Part shown: positions 1 to 14,689 of the stretch, piece by piece
Numbering within the stretch: position 1 is the stretch's first letter
Layout: each line of letters begins with the position of its first letter
Source of the DNA: Mantis religiosa
Taxonomy: Eukaryota; Arthropoda; Insecta; Mantodea; Mantidae
DNA length: 64,000 bases
NCBI GenBank assembly: GCA_030765055.1
Contig: CM060950.1
Coordinates: forward strand, 279,300,399 to 279,364,398
Reading direction: 5' to 3'
Made by a program: the position numbers and the translations under genes
The notes under the pieces: model-generated
Databases searched by the model: none
What the model saw: the letters and a program-made list of their open reading frames with translations, nothing else
What the model was told of the DNA's origin: nothing

Positions 1-4121
<4,121 letters not shown>

Positions 4122-5536
4122 ATGAAGTATACATTAAATCAACGACTTTTCCTTATGAAGCAACACTGGATTACGAATTCAATTACAGCTGCTCAAAGGT
4201 CATACCAGAGAGAATTTGGTGTCTGCAATCCTCCCAAAAGAAACACGACACTGGGACTGGGACACAAATTGGAAACAACTGGATCTCAGGTGAGTGTAAA
4301 AGGCAATCATTGTTCATGTAGGCTTCCCACGGTTATTGTTGACGTAAGAGCACAAATGGAGCAGTCACCCAAAAAGTCATTAAGACGTTTGTCGCGGGAG
4401 ACAGGGTACACCTACTCAATGTGTCAGAGAGCTGCGAATAGTGCAGACCTAAAGCCATATAGGGTTACAGTTGTTCATCGACTACAGGAACCAGATAAGG
4501 ATAAAATAGTGTATTGTCCCCGATCGCATTTTTTGTGTTAGAGCCACGACAAGCCAGTGTCGGGCGCGTGTGCAGGAAAGCAAGAGACAGATAGTGGCGC
4601 GCAGCGCTGAACGCTTGCCGAGAGAGAGAAAGAGACAGACATATATCTGGATAGTTCCGTGTTTCTCTCGCCGCCCCGATCTTTCTCGGCAGCTTGACTG
4701 CATTCTAGAACAATGACTGGAGATATAAAAATCCCTCAAATTGTTAGAGTGAGTCAGTTGTTAGTTGTGTACTTGTGTGATTGTTATTGCGATAGTCAAA
4801 ATTCGAAGTGTACCGCAGTAATTTCATTCGTTTGTTTACGTGTCGTGAAGCAATGAGACAACCTGGAAGTTTGCTATAGTGTATGCCATGTCATTTTACT
4901 GTTGTAAGGGCTGTACAAAGTTAGTGTTTACTGCAATAAAGAGCATTTTAATTTTCTACAAACAAGACTTTTCATTCTGCCAACGCACGTACTCACAGTA
5001 TTATTGTTGTTGGTTTCGGACGTCCATTATGCAAAATCCTGCCATATTGTCCCTCACATGGTTCACAGATGAAGCATGGTTCCATTTATCCAGTTATGTG
5101 AACTCACAGAACTCACGCCCTTGGACCGTCATCCATGTAGCACCTATGTACACGGTTAAAATCGCAATATCCGCACAGAGAATAGTGGAAACTGTGAACA
5201 CTGCAGAGTACTGCCTGATTTTCGTGGACTTTGTTGAGCAACTGGACGATGTAGAGCTGAGTCAACAATATTTTCAGCAAGATGTTGCTACATGTCATAC
5301 ATCAAATGAATTCATGGAACTAATTACAAGTTTCTTTGACGACCGGATAATATCCAGGGACCTGTGAGCACCGTACAACGCCGTACTTCTGTCTATGGGG
5401 TTTTACGACACACGTCCTCAGACATTGGACGATCTGAAGCATAACATCACTCCTCCAACGAGTAGCCGGTAACATGGAACGACGTGTTAAGTTGTGCCTT
5501 ATGCAGGATGGAGGAGATTTTCAACATTTGCTATAG
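4122..5536 (+). pseudogene. Tc/mariner-type transposase (DUF4817-like N-terminus), broken by a solo LTR
   Basis: The frame begins MKYTLNQRLFLMKQHW, a helix-turn-helix start common in a group of arthropod mariner-like transposases. A second DNA-binding stretch follows (SLRRLSRETGYTYSMCQR). The catalytic half resumes after the inserted LTR: WFTDEAWFHLSSYVNSQNSR holds the first catalytic Asp, FQQDVATCHTS the second, and the family C-terminal motif RRVKLCL..DGGDFQHLL ends at a TAG at 5534-5536. Removing 4515-5001 (LTR plus one duplicated GTAT) restores a continuous frame across KDKIVY/YCCWF. The region after 5365 has a stop and frame changes, so the element is dead even without the LTR. ATG 4122 is chosen because the upstream in-frame residues do not look like this family. 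Confidence 0.85.
4515..4997 (+). mobile_element. Solo LTR (483 bp) with 4-bp target duplication GTAT
   Basis: The insert begins TGTCCCCG and ends ACTCACA, the TG...CA ends expected of an LTR, and is flanked by GTAT at 4511-4514 and 4998-5001. A TATA-like box (TATAAAA, 4724-4730) and a polyadenylation signal (AATAAA, 4935-4940) lie in the order expected for U3-R on the plus strand. No internal retroelement sequence is present, so this is a solo LTR left by recombination. The 4-bp duplication fits many Ty3/gypsy elements. It sits inside the transposase gene, which dates it after that transposon. Confidence 0.85.
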
Positions 5537-7089
5537 AGGTAAATAACCTCCCAAAATTCGTCTACATTTTAGGTATAATAAGTTCTCACTAATACAATTC
5601 GTTTTGAAACAATTAATGAAAGAATCGTGCCCGTTCTATAAAAATTGCTCTGTATTTTACAACACTTATACTTTTCCCAAACAGAAAGTCGTTATTTGGT
5701 ATTTTTTATCTCTTGACTATACAATGAGGAGGGAATGTCAAAGCCATATCATACTGACTCACTCTTACACGTTTTGACTATTACTTAATGCCTACTGCGT
5801 TCCTATTTCCTTTGTATCTACAAGATAACGTTTATTTCGATTAACATGAAGTAGATCGACCAATAAACGTTTTTAAGAATAGTTTTATAAGAGTATAGAA
5901 AGTAATGAGAGAGATAAAAACGTCATTCTTTTATCAGAATAATTATTTTGGCTTTTGCTGGGCTATTTACATTATTTTTGATACTTGTGCTAATGTATTA
6001 TATGTGTTCTATATGAAACTAAATCTTGACATACGTTGTACATGGTCAGATATGTCAGTTTTGTTTACTTTGTGTATTACTGTTTATCTCTCTTTCTATT
6101 CTGTTACATTGTTGCAAATGAATAGAATCCTTGTCAATTTCTTTTCAATATTCTAGCAGACAAATAAGGTAAACTGAAATGGATCCAGTTATTGAATAGT
6201 CAACTGTGACTAATGGATTTCCTTCTAGTTAGAGAAGACATCTTAAAAAGCTGGTGACTTTATTTGAACCATTCGGTCATTTCTGTTTGCTTTCCTACAT
6301 CTCAATAACAGCGTGCGGGGCGAAGTGCACTGAAAGTTACACAGGTGCGGACTGACATCTATTTATAGATCGATACTCGAAACATTGTAATTGAAGTGCA
6401 GATGGCAGCACCATACTATTTGTCTCTTTTGTTTACTGAAAATCAACAAGTTAGGAACGCAAACGACAAACGTGATACATGACATAATTTATAATTCATA
6501 ACAGCATAGAGTTCAAAAATTTTATTTACCAAAACCTTACTCTTTTGTTGTAGATACACAAAAGCCAATACATATTGGAACTTCGCAGCTGTAACATTTT
6601 TTATAAATTAGATGTTCGTTACCCCGATTACATTTTGGTGTAATCAGAAGGCCTGACCCTAATTATAGCAAATCAGACATGTTTACCAATCTTAATGGCA
6701 GAGCAACTGGGACAGCTGTACAACTACAGAGCCGCATAAATGCTACGCAAGGTTCCCTTATTTAGAATGTTGTCAACACTGATGCTACGCAAGGCAAATG
6801 AACATCGCAACCCGATGACTATCACGACCATAAGAAAGGTAAACAATGCCATATATTTATATATTATCTATAAATATCCACTGTCTGTCTATAAAATGGT
6901 GTGTGATACAAACATGTTATTCTGTTCGTAGATCTCGGCCTGCGGCCTTGTTTCGTCATCATACCTACTCACACAATAACATCTTTCATTGAACCTTTGT
7001 ATCATAAATATTTAAGATGTCCTCTCAACCAGATAAAACACTTTTTGAAGAAGAAAATCAGTCTGCATGGATGTGTAGCGTTTAATATC
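5537..7089. other. Gene-free spacer
   Basis: AT-rich sequence with no recognisable coding region, structured RNA or element. The right terminus of the preceding transposon is presumably just after 5536, but I could not identify inverted repeats. Confidence 0.5.
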
Positions 7090-7255
7090 CGCTTTTACCA
7101 CATGCAGCACCGTAGGTGGTGATAAGATACATGAAATAAAGATGGACCACCGGAGGAATGAGATAGCGGGGGAAACCGGAGATCCCGGAGAAAACCCGCC
7201 CCAGCGTCGTGTTGCTGAGAGTCAAGTGGTCTAACCGCTCGGCCACGGCGAGGCT
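7090..7255 (-). mobile_element. tRNA-derived SINE (Leu/Ser-like head), minus strand, B box deleted
   Basis: Read on the minus strand it starts CGTGGCCGAGCGGTTAGACC, a tRNA-Leu/Ser-type A-box region. It continues through GACGCTGGGGCGGGTTTTCT into a body shared with the copy at 61025-61215. Unlike that copy it lacks the GGTTCGATCCC B box, so it has an internal deletion and could not be transcribed from its own promoter. Confidence 0.7.
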
Positions 7256-9308
7256 TTTGAAAACACTCAGTGTGCGTAGGTATGTCAAAGAATAGTTAAA
7301 AAATCCTATCAATACCGTAGTTATCTAAGTTATTCTCAGAAGATGAGACAAATGCTCCACACGCAGCTAAAGTTTACTTTGAGAACATTCGATATATTTA
7401 AAGTAATTAGGTTACAAAAATGTATATCTTGAATGTTGTGTGAATGGCCTCAGGCGCACTTTAAGTGGCATTATTAAAGGTACTGAGTTGTATTTCCAGG
7501 TTAGCCCAAGGCCCTTCTTACTGTTTACTGATGTTTATGGTGTCAGTGCTTCAGGCGTTTTGTTGTTAAAATTATTGTTTGAGTTGATTAAACAAAAAAG
7601 CAAACGAGTATAACAGAAACAAAGGTAATGTGATGTCTCACAGACCCCATCTCCCCGTTATTGTCACTTCCTGAGCTGTCTACGAACGTAAAACGTTTAT
7701 TGTAATTTGTGGTTCTTCCTGGTCACCAATCGCCCAGTCATCTACTTGCCTCTGAATAACTTACATCGATGTATTTAAGTTCTAGATTTTTATTGTCAAT
7801 TAAAAAAGTTATCCAAATTATATTTTGTAATGGAGCCGCTCTCTTGGCGCCCGCGCGTCGATAATATAGGTACTTCCCGACTAGTGATTCGTTATTAAAA
7901 GGCCAAGGTGGCCGTAACACTTGCGGTGGGAGAGGAAAGCTTGGAGGGACATGATGTATTGCTGGTTAACATGGCTACGGAATCCATTCATAGAAACCGT
8001 ATATTCCGCACCAACTCGTGTTGCCAGCACAATACAGGACTTTCTGCCTACCTTTTAGTTTATTTAAAAACAAATTTGTTGGTAGAAGTGGTAACCTGCT
8101 TGAAGCGAGCCCCTCGTGTCATGTGCTACTGTTTATTATCATTTTGCATTCAGTGTAAAAACGTAATTTTTATGTGATGAGTGATTATCGTCTCATACGT
8201 GAAATGTTTAATTTTTCCTATTTAAAGGATTTACAATGAATCCAACTCACCTATCGCTGGTTCCATTCTCCAAACACCATTTTCTTTATTGAAAAGAGAT
8301 GACAAACTCCTCGTGGTAAAAGTCGGTAGGCCAACAACAGTGCTAGGTTTAAAAAGAACTTTGCGGCGGAGTATCTACAAAATACATCAGGACATTTAGG
8401 ACTCGTTGGTATCAGGAACACAATTATATCAGATTGAAGAAGTTAGGAAAAGCACTAACAAAACTGCAGACGCCCTTCGGGACAGCTAACGTCTATTAAT
8501 AGGCTTTTCCTGCAATATCTCATTACGGAAGTAGACAAGAGACGACATTTTGTGGACATAATGAAAGCGAGGCCTCTTTAAATAAGGCAAATTTAAGGAA
8601 CCTTTGGGTTTATATACAGACAGAAGCCACATCAATATTCAAAAGTGCTATTCCAGTATAAAATCAGTTTTTATGACAGTGATTTTGCTAAATTAGGTTA
8701 GCGAATTTTCCGAGTCGCCTAATTAATTCTCCCAGAGCCGCGCCTGCTGGATACCAATTGATATTATGTGTATATCCACCATATTTACATGGGGAGCATG
8801 TGACACAAAGCATGGGAAACGAAGCCATTGTGTTGGTGATCCTTTCACACGAGGATGCCAGTTGTATGTTGTAGCACATTTTCAGGAATACTCAACGTTT
8901 TACTGTTTTTCTGTACTCCGAACACGAGAAACTTACCGCAATACGCAGAACATCTGAGCAGACGAATTGCGCTAGCTTCATTCCTACCTACAACTATGAA
9001 ATACATACAGCGCTGTGTATTCTTTAGGCTTCAGTATCCCGCATCCCCAGAAAAGCGTCAACCTGCTTTAAAACCATCAATATTACATATCCAAGAATGT
9101 GAATCTTGTACTTTATTTTATTTTCTTAATAACTAAGGCAGCAATTTTCGTGCTTCAAAGCCAGTAGTTCATTAGAAACAATTTTTAAGCCACAAATAAT
9201 AGTTAAGTCAAATTTAAAAGTACATGTTTCGTAATTCCTCACTGCAAAATTTCTTTCGAAATTAAAAGTATTGCTTGGACTATCTTTGCAGACTGAACTT
9301 GCTTCAGT
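7256..9308. other. Gene-free spacer
   Basis: No supported gene. Several short frames exist but none has recognisable domains or neighbouring splice signals that agree. Confidence 0.5.
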
Positions 9309-9505
9309 TCCAGGAATCCCGAGTTAAATCTCGGTCAGGGTGAGTTAAATTGGATAAGGTTTTTCCGGGAGTTTCCCTTATCCTGATGGACGAATGTCAG
9401 GTAACTCAAAGCTCCATCGACCCCGGACACATTTGAGCAAAATTTCACCCATTTCATTCATCGTCCGATATGACTCAACGTTAGAGGACGTAAATTGTAT
9501 ATAAA
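9309..9505 (+). mobile_element. SINE family 1 copy, 5'-truncated
   Basis: It begins in the B-box region (GAGTTAAATCTCGGTCAGGG) and runs through the body TTATCCTGATGGACGAATGT to CAACGTTAGAGGACGTAAA. It matches the fuller copies at 62392-62628 and 24557-24792. The A-box half of the tRNA-like head is missing. Confidence 0.8.
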
Positions 9506-9696
9506 AACTGTAATTTTAAGGAGAGCTTCAGAAATTACAGATTTAAAATTCTGATGTGATAAATGTACATGTCTTCGGAAATTAATCGTTTTTCACACTA
9601 TCCGTGGTTACGGCAAAGCACGAGGGAGTTCCAAACAGTTTCCGACCGAATAAAGATACAAAACGTCCATTTAAGAATTTTTTTACTTTTATTCTT

Positions 9697-12600
9697 AAAC
9701 ATAGTCTCCTTGTAAATCTACACAATTACCCCAGCGATTATCCCATCTCTGTAACCCGTCCAAAAAGTACACGGCGTTTCTCGACATAGTCTCCTTATAA
9801 CTCTACACACTTCTCCGGGCGATCCTCCAATCCCTATAACCCGTCCAAATAGTACCGCGCGGTTTTCACCATAGTCTCCTTGTAACACTACACACTTCCC
9901 CCAGCGAATCTCCCATCTCTATAACCCGCCCAAGTAGTACTCGGCGTTTTTCAACATAGTCTCCTTAAAACTGTACACACTTCTCCCAGCGATGCCTCCA
10001 GCTCTGTTATCCGCCCAAATAATACTCGGCGTTTTTCAACATAGTCTCCATGTAACTGTACACACTTCTCCCAGCAATGCTCCCATCTCTGTAGCCGTCC
10101 AAATAGTACTCGACGTTTCCCAACATAGTCTCCTTGAGACTCTACACACTTCTCCCAATGATCCTCCCATCCCTGTAACCCGTTCAAATAGTACTCGGCG
10201 TTTTTCAACATCCTCTCCCTGTAACTAAACTCACTTCTCCCAGCGATGCTACCATCTCTATAACCCGTCCAAATACTACTCGGCGATCTTCCGCATAGTC
10301 TGCTTGTAACTCTTCACACTTCCCACAGCGCCATTCCCATCTCTGTAACCCGTCCAAATAATACTCGGCGTTTTTCAACATAGTCTCATTGTAGCTGTAC
10401 ACACTTCTCCCAGTGATGCTCCAATCTCTATAACACGTCCAAATAATACTCGGTGTTTTTCAACATAGTTTCCATGTAACGCTACACACTTTCCCCAGCG
10501 GTGTTCCCAGATCTGTATCCCGCCCAAATAATACTCGGCGTTTCTCAACATAGTCTCCTTGTAACTGTACACACTTCTCCCAGCGATGCCTTCATCTCTG
10601 TTGCCCGCCCAAATAATACTCGGCGTTTTTCAACATAGTCTCCATGTAACTGTACACACTTCTCCCAGCAATCCTCCCATCTCTGTAGCCGTCCAAATAG
10701 TACTTGACGTTTTTCAACATAGTCTCCTTGTAACTGTACACACTTCTCACCGCGATGCTCTCATCTCTGTAAGACGCCCAAACACTACTCAGCGTTTTTC
10801 AACATAGTCTCCTTGTGACTCTACACACTTCTCCCAGTTATCCTTCCATCCCAGTAACCCGTTAAAATAGTACTCGGCGTTTTTCAACATACTCTCCCTG
10901 TAACTAAACACACTTCTCCCAGCGGTGCTCCCATATCTATAACCCGTCCAAATAATCCTCGGCGTTTTTCAACATAATCTGCTTGTAACTAAACTCACTT
11001 CTCCCAGCGATGCTACCATCTCTATAACCCATCCAAGTAGTGCTCGGCGTTTTTCAGCATAATTTCCTTATAACTTATCTCACTTCCCCCAGCAGCGTTC
11101 CCATCTCTGCAACCCGTCCAAATAATACTTGGCGTTTTTCAACATAGTCTCCTTGTAAATGTACACACTTCTCCCAGCGATGCCTACATCTCTGTAACCC
11201 GTCCAAATAGTACTCAACGTTTTTTAACATAGTCTCCTTGTAACTCTACACACTTGACACAGCGATGCTCCCATCTCTGTAACACGTCCAAACAGTACTC
11301 GGCGTTTTTCAACATAGTCTCCTTGTAACTATACATACTTCTCCCAGCGATGCTCCCGTAACTGTAACCCGTCCAAATAGTACTCGACGTTTTACAACAT
11401 AGTCTCCTTGTAACTCAACACACTTCTCCCAGCAATGCTGCCATCTCTGTAACCCGTCCAAATAGTACTCGGCGTTTCTCAACATAGTCTCCTTGTAACT
11501 GTGCACACTTCTCCCAGCGATGCTCCCATCTCTGTGACCCGTCCAAATGGTAGTACTCGACGTTTTTCAATATAGTCTCCTTGTAAGCCACACACTTCTC
11601 CCCGCGATGATCCCATCTCTGTAACATGTCCATATAGGACTCGGCGTTTTTCAACATAGTCTCCTTGTAACTCAACACACTTCTCCCAGCAATGCTCCCA
11701 TCTCTGTAACCCGTCCAAATAGTACTCGGCGTTGTTCAACCTAGTCTCCTTGTAACTGTACATACGTCTCCCAGCAATGCTTCCATCTCTGTAACACGTC
11801 CAAATAGTATTCTGCGTTTTTCAACATAGTCTCCTTGTAACTCTACACACTTCTCCCCGCTATGTTCTCATCTCTGTAACCCGTCCAAATAGTACTCGGC
11901 GTTTTTCAACATAGTCTCCTTGTAACTCTACACAATTCTCACAGCGATGTTCCCCTCTCTGTAACCCGTCCAAATAGTACAAGGCGTTTTTCAATATAGT
12001 CTCCTTGTAACTCTACACACTTCTCACAGCGATGATCCCAACTCTGTAACACGTCCAAATAGTACTCGGCGTTTTTCAACATAGTCTCCTTGTAACTATA
12101 CATACTTCTCCCAGCGATGCTCCCGTCCCTGTAACCCGTCCAAATAGTACTCGACGTTTTACAGCATAGTCTCCTTGTAACTCAACGCACTTCTCCCAGC
12201 AATGCTCCCATCTCTGTAACCCGTCCAAATAGTAATCGGCGTTTTCCAACATAGTTTCCTTGTAACTGTACACACTTCTCCCAGCGATGTTCCCATCTCA
12301 GTAACCCGTTCAAATAGTAGTACCCGACGTTTTTCAACATAGTCTCCTTGTAAGCCACACACTTCTCCCAGCGATGCTCCCATCTCTGTAACACGTCCAT
12401 ATAGTACTCGGCGTTTTTCAACATAGTCTCCTTGTAACTCTACACACTTCTCCCAGCGATGCTTTCATCTGTGTAACCCGTCCAAATAGTACACGGCGTT
12501 TTTCAACATAGTCTCCTTGTAACTCTACACACTTTTCCTAGCGATGCTTCCATCTCTGTAACACGTCCAAATAGTACTCTGCGTTTTTCAACATAGTCTC

Positions 12601-13083
12601 CTTGTAACTCTACACACTTGTTCCAGAGATGTTCTCATCTGTGTAACTCATCCAAATATTACTCGGCGTTTTTAACATAGTCTCCTTGTAACTCTACACA
12701 ATTCCCACAGCGGTGTTCCCATCTCTGTAACCCGTCCAAATAGTACTAGACGTTTTTCGACATAGTGTCATTGTTACTCTACACACTTCTGCCAGCGATG
12801 CTTCCATCTCTGTGATCCGTCCAAATAGTACTCGGCGTTAACAACATAGTCTCCTTGTAACTCTACACACTTCTCCCAGCAATGTTCCCATCTCTGAAAC
12901 ACGTCCAAATAGTACTCGGCGTTTTTCAACATAGTCTCCTTGTAACTCTACACACTTCTCCCAGCAATGTTCCCATCTCTGTAACCCGTCCAACTAGTAC
13001 TCGGCGTTTTTCAACGTGGTCTCATTGTTGCTCTACACACTTATCCCAGTGATGCTCACTTCTCTGTGATCCGTCCAAATAGT
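9697..13083 (-). repeat. 85-bp satellite array (~40 units) derived from the mariner transposase C-terminus
   Basis: The unit, read on the minus strand, encodes NAEYYLDGLQRWEHRWEKCV then ELQGDYVEK, which is the C-terminal segment of the mariner transposase. The single-copy equivalent is at about 58520-58616. Spacing is 85 bp, one base longer than 28 codons, so each unit shifts frame and open frames run only two to three units before a stop. Blocks recur at larger spacing. The 3-bp-inserted, 6-bp-deleted variant at about 11545-11640 recurs about 767 bp later (nine units), and the pattern at 9992 recurs at 10586 (seven units), which shows higher-order duplication. Confidence 0.93.
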
Positions 13084-13605
13084 ACTCTTCATTTGACGAT
13101 AATCTGTGTCCTCCGAGCACAATTCTCAGATGATGGAACAAAAAGAAGTTATTTGGGCCTAGATCTGATGAGTCAATCAGTGCAAACCGTAATTCGTTAA
13201 TTTTCGCCATTGCAATCGCCGAGGTGTGAGATCCTTCGTTGTCTTGGTGTAACCGGATTTTCTTTTTTCTGCAATTTTGGCTGCTTTTTTCGCAGGTTCT
13301 GCCTTAAGTCTGTCAAATAATGATGCGTAGAATGATCCAGTAATGATTTTTCCTTTTTGAAGATATTCGATAAAAATAACTACATTACTATCCCAGAAAC
13401 AGTCGCCATCACTTTCTCAGCAGAGTACAGAACAGTTTTTGCTTTTTTTGAGCCGGTTGCCCCTTTGCAGTTCACATATCAACTGTACATTTGTTTCGGG
13501 CGTATAATGGTGTATCCAATTTTCATCTACAGTAATTAATCCGCGCCAAAGCTCGGATTCATTGCACCTAAATTGTGCCACACTGTTCAGCTTAACCACT
13601 AGATG
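13025..13605 (-). pseudogene. Mariner (irritans-like) transposase, catalytic region
   Basis: The minus-strand translation contains ITVDENWIHHYTPET (first catalytic Asp), a VMATVFWDS segment, a KGKIITGSFYASLFDRLKAE segment, and AKINELRFALIDSSDL followed by FFLFHHLRIVLGGHRLSSNEE. These blocks occur in this order in mariner transposases. Several frameshifts and stops interrupt it. Just before the array the sequence jumps from SSNEE to YYLDG, missing the roughly 14 residues seen there in the copy at 58143-58616. The N-terminal DNA-binding half is absent. Confidence 0.85.
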
Positions 13606-14689
13606 GTACAACCTAAAGCAATTGAAATAGATTAAGTGGAAACAAGACGTCTCTGAAAAGAACACCACGTTTTTTAAAGGATTTTTAATAATTAATAAAA
13701 AATGGTATATGAAAACCAACTACAACTTGCGCGACATCTGCAACCTCCAACTTGTACCTTGTGTTACACGACACTTCCGCTGCGTGTCGCTGTGCTCATA
13801 CATACTGACTAAACACGCGGGCTTTAGAACTGCAGGTTTGTACGGATTATAATTTTTGGACTTGGCTTTAGCATTAAAATATTATTTCACGCCCTTCCAT
13901 AGTAGTTGGAGCAGGAATTACTTACCAGCCAAAGGTTCAGGTCAGAGACTGTACCGGAAAAACATAGTTTAGAAGTTCTAAATCTAAGAGAAAGTGTCTT
14001 CCAAAGTATACAATTTCCAATTTAACGCAATCATCATTTTAATGTAAAATATCGTATTAACTTACTCGCAGCCAGCAAATCAAGGACAGACAAACGTGTA
14101 AGACAATACTCCAAAATCATCGATGATATTCTATAACAATATATACAAGCGTATTAGGCACAGCACACCAAATACTTACAAAGTGCTGTTTCCATGTAAA
14201 TTGCTGCTAATACGAAATTATCATTGAGCCACATAGCGACCTGTACGGAACTACACTATGACAAATCTCTTTCTGAAATGCCTCCGTTACTACTGATGTA
14301 TTTTCCATACTCTGCTGATTGTATACTCTAATTTTATTTGCGAGAATGTTTTTATAAATAACAATAATAATATCATATTTAACCTCCAATACTGAGGCTG
14401 AATTATCCAATGTTTTGGAGTGATTTTCTCTCCATTTTTATTCGAACAGATATGTCTCTTGTAAAGACGTTTTGTGCGGTCACATAGTCACCTAACAATC
14501 GGAATTGTAAGTTCATAGAAATAAAATCACTCACAGCTCTTGAATGTATACATTTTGTCATTCAGATAGCGATTATTTGAGTAACTAAAATGATTTAATG
14601 CAATCTATTTCGTTAAAAAGAAACTTGCAAAAACTTATTTAGCCATACACCAGTTCGTTACAAACAACGCAACAGTTTAACCAGGAGTT
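13606..14689. other. Gene-free spacer between the two satellite arrays
   Basis: AT-rich sequence with no recognised coding region. The left end may hold decayed mariner 5' sequence that I cannot align. Confidence 0.5.

Larger units (their letters stand above)
9621..13605 (-). mobile_element. Mariner element whose 3' coding end became a satellite
   Basis: On the minus strand the order is transposase catalytic region (13605-13083), the 85-bp array (13083-9697), then a 3' non-coding tail ending in an inverted-repeat-like terminus at 9621-9648 (CGAGGGAGTTCCAAACAGTT read on the plus strand). That terminus resembles the end of the unexpanded mariner at 58653-58680. I see no matching 5' terminus above 13605, so the element is 5'-truncated. 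Confidence 0.8.

Noticed and set aside
9951..12424. Many 65-90-codon frames in the 85-bp array
   Set aside because: Each arises because the unit shifts frame by one base; they are by-products of the repeat and not separate genes.
9697..13083. Regular ~85-bp spacing suggested a CRISPR-like array
   Set aside because: Units are contiguous and similar along their whole length, with no unique spacers, and the setting is eukaryotic. It is a satellite.
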